Shown piece after piece: positions 45,946 to 57,426 of a stretch of 64,000 nucleotides of DNA. The translations under genes were made by a program, and so were the position numbers. The stretch's first letter is position 1; every line of letters starts with the position of its first letter. The notes beneath the pieces are model-generated. The model was not told the origin of the DNA, did not search any database, and saw nothing but the letters and a program-made list of their open reading frames with translations. Origin of the DNA: Gnetum montanum (Eukaryota > Streptophyta > Gnetopsida > Gnetales > Gnetaceae); the NCBI GenBank assembly GCA_015680685.1, contig MNCI01000921.1, forward strand, positions 300,075 through 364,074, read 5' to 3'.

Positions 45946-45979
45946 TACCCCCACAACTAAATGAAAACTCGTCCTCGAG
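45946..45979 (-). promoter_or_regulatory. Pre-PPT box and polypurine tract, gypsy element 2
   Basis: The minus strand reads CTCGAGGACGAGTTTTCAT (45979-45961), then TTAGTTGTGGGGGTA next to LTR D, as in the ORF X elements. Confidence 0.8.
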
Positions 45980-48190
45980 TGTAGAAGAGGAGGAATGAGT
46001 TCCTTATAAAATAATATATTGGATAGGTATGTGATTATTGACTAACATACAAATTGACTCAGATAGAACATATAGACTTTCAGTGCCCAAGTGTACGAAG
46101 TTACAAATTTTTTTTTACAAAAGTGGATGTTCATGATAAGAGAAATGAACACCCTAGGTAACATTGACATCCAACACCTCTTGATATCAGAAGAATGAGA
46201 GAGAAGATCCAACAAGCATGAATGGTCCTTGTTGTGTGGTACTGCTACATCATCCTTGGTGAAGATAGTTCTACTTCCCATCCATGCTTCCCACTGCCAT
46301 CACAATAGAATTATGAATTAGTATGCAATGTGTAACACATAGTAGTTAAATGCCTTGTCTCATTAGTGGTTACACTCGACTAGGTCGTGATTGTGGTAGA
46401 TTGGTTCTTTTAGTAGTGTTAGTAGGAAGGCTAACAAATAGGGTAAATTAGATAAGTGGTTCATTAAATTTGGAAAAAGCTCAACACAAGGAAATATTTG
46501 AAGAGGGTATAAGAATTCACAATAATAAAAATAAAAATTCACTAAAAACTATCATGAAGATGTGCACAATTGGATATCATTGATGGGGTACACAAAAAGA
46601 ATTTGATTGTAAAAGTGTCTAAGGATAAAGAACTTAACTAACCCAACCAAAAGATATGCAAGTGGGTCCTTTCCAAAGTAGGCACATGCCTTTTATGCCC
46701 TTGCATAACTTAAACCAAAGAGTTTGTGGGCTCCGTGGATGATTAATGGTTACAGAAGGTTAAGTACAAAAACCCAAAAGAAACTAACTAAGAATTCCAA
46801 CACATCAAACCAAGACATCGAACAAAAACATGAAATTGACAATGAGGTGAGACATGGAAAGCATAGATGGATGAGAGAGAGTGGAATGGAGTTCCCAATT
46901 ATGGTCACATGAAGTCCCTTATAGATTTTGTGGTTAAATGACTTGATAGGATCCATCCTTAGTCTAGACCAAAACCAATCACGTTCAGTGACTTCGCATC
47001 ATCATTCTAAGACCAATCCATCCCTTGAGACACAAGAGTGCTCCCACAAAACAACCATCATTCCTTATTAAAGAAGAATTAGGAAGTGAGGAAGGGCCTT
47101 AGTTAGATAAGACTAATTCCATAACTAGTGCTTATAGCCCGTTTATTTTGTCTAAGGGGTGTGCTTTGAATTCCCATCGTTTTTTTTGAAATGGAAACCA
47201 CACAATGCAAAGACACATGCATTTATTTTGTCCAAAGTATGTGCCTTGCCTTGAATCCTTGTTATTTTTTTTATGATGAAAACCACACCATGCAAGGACT
47301 TATTCAACTTCCTTTTATTGATGAACATGGAACAGTAAGAAGTCCATGAAAACACACATGCACCTAGGAAAATAGAAAAGCAAAAAGAATACCACATCCC
47401 CTTGAAGCCACACCCTATTCAAAAATTTGAATCCTTTCCAATTTTAGAAACAACCATAGTTACAAATTTATTAAATTTTTATTAATGAAAAAGGGACTGC
47501 ACATTTCCAAAATAAGGAAAATCATAGAGTTTGTGGATGGGTGGATGTTGTGGACTCATTGCTTGTTGCATGAAAAAGAAACCATGTCCTAATTATTCAT
47601 AATGAAATTCAAAGCCAGAAACTAGACCCCAACATTTAAATAATAAAAGTAGTACATACCACCATCAAGAAATGCATTACCAATGTACCTGGCACTTATT
47701 AACAAAAAGTTCAAAAATCACACCAAATGAAATAAAATAAAAGAAAATAAAATATAAAAGAAAGTGTAAAATATTCAAAAAATAGCAAATGTACTAATGA
47801 TGGTGTAAAAAAATGAGAAAAGATTAATAACATGAAAACAAAAAAATGTAAAATAAAGAATGTGTAAAATAAAAAATGTGTAAAACAAAAAAGTTAAAAA
47901 ATTGAAGAGCTGCTTATATGGTTAGCATGGTTGGCTAACTCCCTCATGACTAAATTGAAAGAAGGAGATCTGAAATATTGAGTGTGGGTGTCCATTTGAT
48001 TAGGCTTTTGTTGTATTGGCTAGCTTATGCTCATGGAAAGGTTTAATTTGTTGGATGTTGACCAGTTTCTTCTTGTTTGGGCTTTTAGGTTTGTAGGTCA
48101 TCATGGCCTTGGAAGAAAAATAATGATGTAAGGTCCTTCTCACAACATTTGAAACTTAGTTCGTTGAGGTATGTGTGTGGAGTTCCAGTA
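45980..48190 (-). other. Non-coding 3' block of gypsy element 2
   Basis: About 2.2 kb between integrase and the 3' LTR without long frames. It shares diverged blocks with the ORF X element (GGATAGGTATG.GATTATTGA beside the pre-PPT box; AAGTGG.TCCT..CCAAAG near 46660), but ORF X itself is absent here. Confidence 0.55.
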
Positions 48191-48199
48191 GAGAACCTT

Positions 48200-49000
48200 A
48201 TCTCTTGGTTAAAATTTGACTTTTCTGATTTTTAGGTCACGACGCTTTTTGTTATAGGCCTTGAGCAACTTGTTAGATGATAGGGCTACCAATCGATTTT
48301 CATCTAGCAAGTTGAGATTAATTAGTCTCTCTTTTTGGGCTAGACTTAAGTCAAGGTCAAGGTCACAAGCTATTGAAAGTGTACGAAACTCAGATTGAAT
48401 AGGAAGTGTTGGTAATTTTCTATACACAAGCTTGTAGGGAGAATATCCTATAGGAAGTTTCCATGTTGAGTGCTAGACCCACACGTCATCATTGAGTTTT
48501 GTGCTGCAGTCCTTCCTATACTTGTTAATAGTTCTTGTTAGTATCCTTGTGATTTTCCTATTGGTAAGCTTAGCTTGACCATTAGCTTGGGGATGGTAAG
48601 GTGTCATGAGTTTATGTTCAACCCCCAAGCATTGCATGAGCTTTCAAAAAGTAGTGCCTATAAAGTGAGTTTCATTATTAGAAATTAATGCATGTGGCAC
48701 ACCAAACCTATTTATAACATTTTTTTTGTACAAACTGAGTAGTAGTAGAAGATGTACAGTTGATGATGGTTGCTACTTCTACCCATTTCATACAATAGTC
48801 AATAGCAACTATGATGTATGCCTTTCGATTTGATAAGGGCATGATGGGATTCATGAAATCAATGCCCCAGATGTCGAAGGATTTTAGTGGTTGAATCCAT
48901 TGTTGAGGTTCCTTCATTCAAGTAGTCATTCCACCATCTCATTGGCATTGTCACAAGAGCAGATGTAATGTTGAGCATCCCTAAAGAGTGTTGGTCAGTA
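48200..49000 (-). pseudogene. Integrase of gypsy element 2
   Basis: 48917-48708 encodes FDIWGIDFMNPIMPLSNRKA, with the first catalytic Asp, and then YCMKWVEVATI. Downstream are FGVPHALISNNETHF, where the second Asp (ISD) is Asn, and YHPQANGQAKLTNR, where the catalytic Glu is Lys (codon at 48571-48569). 48427-48209 encodes a C-terminal helix and basic stretch. No chromodomain was seen. The enzyme would be inactive. Confidence 0.8.
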
Positions 49001-49290
49001 GTACTCTACCATTATGATTTTAATGGTCATGTATCTCCTAGCATAGTGTCCTCCACAAGGACCTTCATGAGCATCTTGGAGAACACGTAGTTGATCAACA
49101 ATAGGGGCACACCAATGAACAAGGCCATCAGCGCACACCTTGTAGAGGTGCCCATTGATCTCCATGAAGTGTTTTACTTGGTGAAGAAATTGCTATTAAT
49201 TTTGATGGTCTAACCCTTGTGGCATCTCTTGACTGAGAAGATAGGTGAGAATGCCATCATACCATTTAGGCTCATTGGGAAATTGTTTAG

Positions 49291-50640
49291 TTATAGCCTC
49301 AGTAAAGAGGAGTTTTTTAGGAAACATATCAAATAATAGATCTTCTTTTTGTTTGTCATCCCATTGCAACTAAGACAAGTGATTAGCGACTCAGTGCCCT
49401 TTCTATCTACCATGGTAAGATTGAATTCCTGTAAGATCACCAACCACCGTATGACATGGGGGCTTACTGTTGGCTTATTTATTAGAAAGCGGATGGCACT
49501 ATGGTCTGTGTGCACAAACACTTTGTATCCAAGCACATAATGCCTGAAATTTTCTAGAGAAAACACAACTACCATTAACTCTATATCTATGGTGGTGTAG
49601 TTCAATTGTGCACCCACAATGCTTCCTCTAGTGTAGTCGATGTAGTATGGATGTTTTTTATCATTTAATTACATCAGCACAACTCCCAAGGCATAATTCG
49701 ATGCATCCATCATGATATGAAATGGCTTAGACTAGTTAAGTGCTTGTAGAATTGGAGTTTCTACAAGTTTCTATTTCAGCTGTTGGAATGCTTTTTTACA
49801 TTCTGCGGTCTAGACAAAGGGAGCATCTTTCTTTGTTAGCTCCACCAACAATTTTATGATATTAAAGAATTTATTTATGAATCACCAGTAGTATCTAGTA
49901 TGTCCAAGGAAGGATTGAACATATTTAACTATTTCTAGTTAACAAGTTATTCCTTGGATGATCCTTATTTTTTTTAGGATCACCTCAATTCTTGCTTGCA
50001 ATATTCTATGCCCCAATACAATGCCCTCCTAGACCATGAAGTGAATTTTCTACCAATTGAGCCATAGGTTGGTTTCAACACATCATTTTAGCACTTGCTC
50101 AAGGTGATCTAGGGATTTCTCAAATGTAGCTCCATCAATGGAGAAGTCATCCACGAAGACTTTCACACCACTACTAATTTGCTGTTGAAAAATGCTTAGG
50201 ACCAAGCACTAGAATGTGGTAGGAGCATTGCACAGACTAAACAACATCTTACAATATGCAAAGGTCCCCTAGGGACTTGTGAATGTTGTCTTTGCTTGGC
50301 CTTTTGGTGCAATTTGAATTTGGTTATAGCCACTATAACCATCTAGGAAAATTTAGTAGCAATGCCCATATATTGTGTTGAGCACCTGGTCAACAAACGA
50401 CAATGGAAAATGGTCCTTGAATGTTGCCATATTCAATAGTTGGAAATTGATATAGGCCTACCACTTGCCACCTTTCTTTGGCACAATTACGAGTGGACTA
50501 ACCCACTCACTATTTGCAATGGAATAAATGAACCTGGCCTTGAGGAGTTATTTGATTTCCTTCTTGACGATTTGCTTTAGTTTGGGGTTCAATCACCTCT
50601 GTGGCTATCTTTTTGGCGTCATGGATAGATTAGTGTAGAT
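49291..50640 (-). pseudogene. Reverse transcriptase-RNase H of gypsy element 2
   Basis: RT blocks in several frames: LNPKLKQIVKKEIK, SEWVSPLVIVPKKGGKW, FLDGYSGYNQIQIAPKGQAK, TFAYCKMLFSLCNAPTTF and the catalytic VFVDDFSI, then GHRILQARIEV and FHIMMDASNYALG for the RNase H start. 49617-49291 is open and holds AQLNYTTIDIELMVVVFSLE and VHTDHSAIRFLINK. Catalytic Asp pairs are kept in the RT turn, but stops are frequent. Confidence 0.85.
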
Positions 50641-51123
50641 GTGATATTGACATATCGTAGGATCAATCCCTGTGAGTTCAAGATATAACCAAGGAAAAGA
50701 TACTGACCATTTTTCAACTACCTTCAACAACATCTTTTTTTACTATAGAGAAAGATTTGCATTAGCTATAATTGGCTTCCCATTTTTCAAAAATACATAA
50801 TCCATTCCAACTGGTAGCATTTTTAATTTAAGGGGATCTTACTTGAAAGTTTTAGAAATCTCCAACTCTCCCCAATGAGTATCATCATTTGTATAATTAG
50901 AGAGTTGGTGATAAACCTACTCAAGTTTATCCACACTTTTGACATATGCACATGTCAGGCTCTCAGTTGGTTCCATGCAAGGTGTGCTACTTTTAGAATC
51001 AATGGTTAGTCACTGGGTGCCTTCCTATTTCATGGTTGCTGCATATAGATAGCTTTGAATTTCTACTTTTGGTGCACACTACTTGCATGCAAAGATAGAT
51101 GCTTGCTTTACAGCTTAGAGTTT

Positions 51124-51618
51124 CTACACACAATTGCACCTTGTATGACTATACGCGATGTATGGAACTCTCTTATTATCAATCTTTCCAAATGCATTTT
51201 CTTTAGATATTTCCAAGGAAAGATCTTTGATGCCCATTCTTGCATCAACGGTGCTTAGCCATTCCCTTTCCATGATGATTGGGAAATACCCTTTATAGTT
51301 CTCCACTTTGATTACTAGGAAATTGGTAGGATAAGACCATCCACAGATAGTGGTCACAATGTCTTCTACTAGTTTCAATGGAATAGTGATGGACTGGTTT
51401 GCCAATTTTAATCTTATGTTGCTCTTTTTGAGAGGAGGCAGGTTCTGGACAGTGTACATCCCATGGGAAATTAGATTGATACTAGAACCTGAATCAAGGA
51501 GAGCCTTGCATGGTTCATTCCTAGCAATCTGCAAATAAATTAGAGGACTTCCAGGATTAGATAATTTCTTAGGAAGGTTTCCAACATGGATCCAATTAGA
51601 CATAGTATGAGTAAGCAT
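51124..51618 (-). pseudogene. Retropepsin region of gypsy element 2 (open frame)
   Basis: An open 164-codon frame with CKALLDSGSSINLISHGMY holding the aspartic protease site D-S-G, then LANQSITIPLKLVEDIV and FLVIKVENYKGYFPIIMERE. This is the best preserved coding piece of the element. The ATG is not the natural start; in the intact element it is part of gag-pol. 50645-51123 between it and RT is decayed pol linker. Confidence 0.75.
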
Positions 51619-51649
51619 GACGATATGGATCCTTGGAAGATTTTGGTTT

Positions 51650-54165
51650 GAAGGGGACTTAAAGGTACTAAGTACAAAGGAAGATGGAGGAGTAGGGTTG
51701 TCAATCGTGGGTGTATGTGAGGGCTTAGGTGGGTTTTGGGATCAAAAGAAAGGTCTTTTCTTTGATCGAGTATTCAACCCATCCAATTGCTGAACTAGTT
51801 GTAGGTTAATGGCCCTAGTTGCATTACGTTGTTGCGGTTGAGTTGGTAATTCACCTTGCATAGGTGGAGTAGGTGGTAGTTGTGCAACTAGAGGAGGAGC
51901 ATGTGCAAGGACAGGAGGAGGATAAAGGTAAGAGGTGGCGTTCCTTTTGTTTTGTGGAGAATGTGTTAAGTAATAATCAAAAGGATGGTAGTGATGCTAG
52001 AAAGTAGAGACGTGATTGGAGGAGTCACGTGGAGACAAGGGTTGTTGAATGTAGTAACCATATGGATCAGGCTATTGATAAGGGTATTACTATCTTGGTG
52101 GTGCCAGTGCCCATGATTGTGGTTGCTACCACTATTGATACTGCTCATATGGTTGCGATGGAGCCCCACTTGGACAATACTATTCTTGTTGGTGGAACTG
52201 TTGGATATTACCTTGAGGATAAGGTAATATTTTGGATGTTTGCCTTTGTGTAAGTCATGGATTTAAGGCATACACCCCAAACTCTTATAGATGTGACACA
52301 ATAGGGAAACATCCCTTAGGATATTCATATTGACAAATGTCACACCCACGATCATTATCTAATTCACTATCTACAACTTCTTCTATTGTAGAAATCTTGA
52401 CCTTACCTTTGTGATAAGCATGTTTAACTTTCTTATGCCTCCTACACTCACGATTACTACCTTGTTCTTTGAACTCCTCAAAAATGTTGAGAATAGCTTG
52501 AAATCTACTATCCATGAAGTCCCATAATTAATCAACCTAGGCTGTAAGTTCAGATTGAAATTTTTTGGAGTGGCAAGGTTTTGTTATTCACCCCTCATCA
52601 GGTATGAATTCATCCTCACTATTGCAGAATTGAACCTCCCTCTTGTGAATAAAAGGATCATGGTTGTACTCTTTTGCACTTTCTCTTTTTCTTAGTTCGT
52701 CCTCCTCTTTGGCTACCTACTAGATTAATCATTGTATTTGATGGACACTTAGTTTTGATAGTTGCCCTTGGACATAGACACCAAGGGTTCTCCTCATTTT
52801 TGATCAAAGCCTATCTAAAATGTGGCAAAGTTGATCCAATTGAAAATAACAATGGCCAAGATATTTGTGCATCAAGGAATAATATTGGCCGATGGCAGCA
52901 TCCAAGGGTTCATGTGTTCCTTGTTTCCATCCTTGAATTTACCTTCTCAAGTTGGACACTCTGGAGTATGTTTGATATTTATCATTAAAAAACTTGAGCA
53001 TGGTACTCTATTGTTTGATAGATTCTAGCTCTAAGGACCAATACCGATTCTTTGCTTCTTTGATAGGTGTCTTGGGGAAAAACTTAAGTTTCTATCACTC
53101 ATTCTCTATGTTCTGCAAGGCACATGCATCTGGAAAAGTTTGGAGATGGTTCTATAGATCAGAGTTATGTCCTCCTTCAAATTGAGGAATATTATTCATG
53201 TTTAACCTTTTGATCTAGATATCCTTCACATGCCTTGTTGGAATTCGTATTGCCTCTACAATATTAAGCATACTTTAGGTAATAAGAAAAGGCTCATTGA
53301 GGCCTTGATCATTGTTCCTACGATGTCCTCAACTACCCCTTCGTTCATGATGATGTACATCTCTTGAATGTTTGTGCCCTTGGTCTTGCCTTTCTAGATA
53401 GTCCCCTTGATCATTTTGGTCCCATCAGCCATTTTGTTCATTTCAATCACCTCCATCATGGTCTCACCTTCTGTGGTCATGATCAGAGCCAGAAGAATAA
53501 GATGATGATGACAAAGGGAAAGAGGAAGGAGAACCAACACTATCACAGTGCCTACTACTACCTCTTGGGAAATTGCAACCATGATCATGATCTTGCATTT
53601 TGTCTACATCCTTGCCTTGACTTGCCTCTGGATCCTTCTTTGTTATTGGATCCCTTGTTACCAGAACCAAGATTGTGAATTGTGGATTGCAAGTTCTAGT
53701 TTTGGCCTCCTTCACTGAAGTCAAAGAGAGGAATATCATTGAATGGAAAACCCCTAGAGAAAGGTTCTCCACTAGCTTGCTGGTATAATAGAAATGAAGA
53801 GTTGTTAAATCTTTTTCCCTTTGAATATTCATAGTGTTGTTCTAGCTATCAATCTTGTAGACGTTGTGCTTCAATGGGATGATAATCCTTGGTGTTAGTA
53901 TCTTGTACAACATACTCAACATGACATTCTAGAAGACCATATCATATAAGCATTTGGTGAAGCATTTCAGGAATAGATCGATTGGGTAGCAACATAATGT
54001 TTCCCTCCATGTCGCATCACCATATTTTTTCATCTTAGTGCAAGATGAAGGTGAAGTTTGGTACATACTCATCAAGATGAGCATATACTATGCAATACTA
54101 TTGAGGCACTAGCTGATAAGCTTTATCAAACTTGGGCAAAGAATCGCTCTTGTGAGAAGAAGACA
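51650..54165 (-). pseudogene. gag of gypsy element 2
   Basis: The start region reads MSSSHKSDSLPKFDKAYQLV (about 54165-54106). The core near 53230-52700 has LNMNNIPQFEGG (matching LPKLDLNNFFNFLGG of the ORF X element gag), FFNDKYQTYSRVSNLRR and WKQGTHEPLDAAIGQYYSLM. 52515-52285 encodes CDICQYEYPKGCFP, a degenerate Cys-rich knuckle, and the end is rich in Pro and Gln. Many stops. Confidence 0.7.
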
Positions 54166-54306
54166 TTTTCGATTAGATTAGACAAAACGTAGTGTGCTTC
54201 TAAATATTGTTGTAGTAATTTTTAAGATATGATGTGACTCTAAAGTTCATTCTGATGATTTAAATAATTTCACTAGTTCCTAGATAGTGCACAAAACAAC
54301 CAAAAT

Positions 54307-54327
54307 GTCCTTGGGCAATGGTGCCAA
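54307..54327 (-). other. Primer-binding site of gypsy element 2
   Basis: TTGGCACCATTGCCCAAGGA directly follows LTR E on the minus strand; it is a tRNA-Asp-type site with a few changes. Confidence 0.75.
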
Positions 54328-55195
54328 TGATGAGTGATGGGGTATCCCTATGCCCAACCATACAAATCACTAAGGCCTTATGTGTGATCTGGTCGAATTT
54401 TGTGTACCTATAGTTATCTAGTACACTAGCTCTTCTAGGAAGTGAAATGAGCATTGAGAATGTTTATTATCTTCCCAACTACACTTGTGAGGCTCAAGGG
54501 TATGGTTTAAGTGAAATTGAGGTACATGATTTTTATCATTTTATGTTTTATAGATGTAATCACCTAAAACAAGAATGAAGAGTAGAGTAACTTAAAATCT
54601 AATTCATTATTGCATATCTAGCCTAACATAAGTAACTATTCCACTTTCCTGGATACATCCTGAACACATATAGCATTGCTGAACTACCAAATGTGAAGCA
54701 CTGTTGGGTTACCAAGTACTAAATGTATGCTCAAAGTGGTCATGCTTGTGTTCATTAATTGCTAGAAATAAATGGCTTAATTAAAATGCATTAAAGTAAA
54801 AATCATGAAAGTAAAGTGCATTAAAGAAAATATCAATCTATTCTCAGTGCTACAAGGATTGTCAAAAGAGTTCATTTTATTCATGTCACACTATTGTGCT
54901 TAGGTACATCAATGCTTGAACAAAGAACTGTACACACTTAGGCTCCTTCTGCAGTTACTTAGAAAATATTCTAACTTTGAGGAAAATAAACTACAAGAGC
55001 TTCACTACTTTGACTAAAAAATAACATGAAAATTAACTTAAAATGGGAGCCTAGGCACTATATTTATAGGCCAGTGTATATACCCCAATGTTGTGTACTT
55101 GACATCACATCCAAACCCCAATGTCACGTACCCGATGTTGCAACTTCGACGTTGTGTACCCAACATCAAAGTAGAGGAAAAAGAGTGATTCGTCA
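54328..55195 (-). repeat. LTR E (5' LTR of gypsy element 2)
   Basis: 868 bp, ending CACTCATCA at 54328. Its U3 (about 55080-55180) holds about four short units of the CCAATGTTG.GTAC type, more than LTR D, which accounts for much of the length difference. Confidence 0.9.
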
Positions 55196-55200
55196 CATGG

Positions 55201-57066
55201 AAAAAATTTGACAATCTAAGTCAAAATATTTTTCCAAATCTTAGTAAATTAAAAGTAAAAAAGAAATGTTTATGAATGGAATAACTAGTTGAAAATAAGT
55301 AGAGATTGCATATATAATGCAGATTTAGGCAAAATAAAGCATAGCGTTGGGCTTGTAGGAAAGATTAGTTAACAATAAAGTGAAAAATGAAATAGATCGA
55401 ATTCATCAAAGCATTAAATCAAGGAAGAAAACACAAGAAATGGGAAACAAATATGTAGAAGATCTTGATAATACCAAAGATAGGAAATTAAAAAGGACAA
55501 GATCCATATTACAAAAGAAAAAAAGAGAATAGAAATCTGCTAAAGATATTCTAAGATGTTTACTAGGGATCAAAGCCATCTAATGAGGAGTTGTGTTATC
55601 CTATTCTTTCTCTAATGCATGCACTTGATATAGATTTGATAAGTATGTTTGTAGATTTATGAGTACTTGAGAAAGGAAAGCGATCAATTAGGTTGGTATG
55701 TTGACCTGATTTCAAGTAACTCTTCATGGTACATCAGGAGGAAAACACAAAGGGAATATAATGTGTCAATAGAGAAATTAGAGGATTTGATATCTCTAGA
55801 AAGAGAGCAGTTAGTCTACAAAGAGGTAAAGCCTTTAGAAAGAATTTTGCAAATAAAAAATCAAAAAGAATACTAACTATGCTAAGTAGTAGAGATAGCT
55901 AAAAATTGTCAGGTAGATGTTAATAAATGTCAATCCTAAAAAAAAAAAAAAACAACCAAATAAGAACAAATGCCAACCCCTTTCTATTTAGGGGTATCCT
56001 ATTATTTATAGGTTGAAAGTACTTTATAGATCATGTAGAAATGATGAATTGGGATCCATAGAATCTTCTAGAAGATTCTATATAAGAGAATTGATGTGTA
56101 AATAAGTTGATGTGAGAATTGATGTTGAATGTTAAATGTAGGATTGACACTAGATATCAAAGAGCTAAAATTATACAAAGTAAAATTTGACATTAGACAT
56201 CAACAGTGAAATTGATACTAGATGTCAAAAATTAGAAATAGAATTAATGTTGGAGTTGACGTTGGATGTCGAAATTGGAAGCTATAGAAGAATAGTCAAA
56301 ATGATGCTATTGATGATGCAAAACATCACTTTAGAAAAGCTAAGGATAGAGATTCTGATGTGGACATCAAAGGGAAAAAAGTAACATCTCTCTAATGATG
56401 GGATCTTTCTCTATATTTTTGGCAAGTTTGGGAGTCCTTTAGGGCCATTTTGATGACTTTAGGGTGTTCTAGGGGCTATGGGGACTTTTTTCGGAGGTGT
56501 TCGAAGGTTCTAGACCTCAAAATAAGCATCTTTAAATTTGACCCTAGTAGGATAGATGTTTACACTGATAGTTAGATGTCTACACTGTATATTAGATGTC
56601 TACTTTGATAACTTTTGCACTGAAGAGAGATGTCTCCTATTTCTCGAAAATGTCTTTCACAGATTTTAACAAACATTCAATTGAATGATAAATTAGAGGA
56701 AAGATGAAGAGAAAAGAGGGAAAAGGTAAAAATAGAGCTCTTGGGCCTTCAATTTGATCAAGAGAGTCTAAAGAGAGTTTGAAGAGAGAGTCTAGGGAGA
56801 GAGAGGTGAGTGAGAGAAGTGTAGAGAGACATAGAATCTTGGCAAGGTGCCTTGATGATCATCCTTGTGAATGTGTGATTACTCTGATTGAGTGTGTGAG
56901 AGTTGTATTAAATCTCTTGTCTATCCTTGGGAATTATGCTTCCTTTCAGTTGTAATTTCTCAATTTGAGTAAGAAAAAAACTGTCATTTTCCTTTTTCTT
57001 GTTCAATTTTCTATTTTATGACTTTGAGAGAGCTTGGATTGTGGAATCCATTGGAGCTCCTCATAA
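55201..57066 (+). repeat. Probable LTR and leader of gypsy element 3
   Basis: This stretch precedes a primer site and gag on the + strand, so at least its right part should be the 5' LTR. A heat-shock-element palindrome and TATA lie at 56058-56086. Three imperfect tandem units TAGATGTCTACACTGATA.T lie at about 56550-56610, and TAGATGTCAA/GACATCAA units recur at 56140-56280. Only one copy of the LTR is in the window, so its start cannot be fixed. A 69-codon frame at 55667 is unrecognised. Confidence 0.45.
56058..56086 (+). promoter_or_regulatory. Perfect heat-shock element abutting a TATA box
   Basis: A 24-bp perfect palindrome contains GAAtcTTCtaGAAgaTTC (56061-56078), four alternating GAA/TTC units at exact 5-bp spacing, the consensus bound by heat-shock factor trimers. 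TATATAAG follows at once (56079-56086). It sits about 980 bp upstream of the primer site of gypsy element 3, in the expected LTR. Confidence 0.65.
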
Positions 57067-57083
57067 AATTGGTATCAAACTAC
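57066..57083 (+). other. Primer-binding site of gypsy element 3
   Basis: ATTGGTATCAAACTACC resembles the initiator-Met type site (TGGTATCAGAGC) and sits 350 bp before gag. Confidence 0.5.
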
Positions 57084-57426
57084 CTTGGAATTGAAGACAG
57101 TTGCATTCATGTGGATAATTCTCATCTTAATTGCAAAGAATCAATTCAATTTCTCAAGCTTAGATGAATTCTCTCTTGCAACTTGTTCTACTCATCCTAG
57201 GGTTTGAAAATTTCCTTTGATCCCTAGGTTTTTCATATCTTTCAAGAACTGGAAGATTATTGTGGAATTGGACACCCATTAGCTTGTAATAGCTAGGGTT
57301 TAAATATCTTATGCTCATTTCTCTTAAGATCTAAGAATTTCTTGTTTCATTCCTTGAGAAATCTTGAAAATTTCACCTTTCCTTGGGGAATATTATGAAA
57401 ATTTACTTTTAGATTAATTTCCATCA

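Larger units (their letters stand above)
45122..55195 (-). mobile_element. Full-length gypsy element 2 with tRNA-Asp primer site
   Basis: Minus-strand order: LTR E (55195-54328), primer site (54327-54307), gag (about 54165-51650), protease (51618-51124), RT (about 50640-49630), RNase H (49617-49291), integrase (about 49000-48200), a 2.2-kb non-coding block, pre-PPT box and tract, LTR D (45945-45122). A perfect target duplication CATGG flanks it (45117-45121 and 55196-55200). LTRs differ at roughly one site in eight over their first 200 bp, so it is old. All frames are broken. It is the nearest pol-bearing relative in the window of the ORF X element. Confidence 0.9.
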
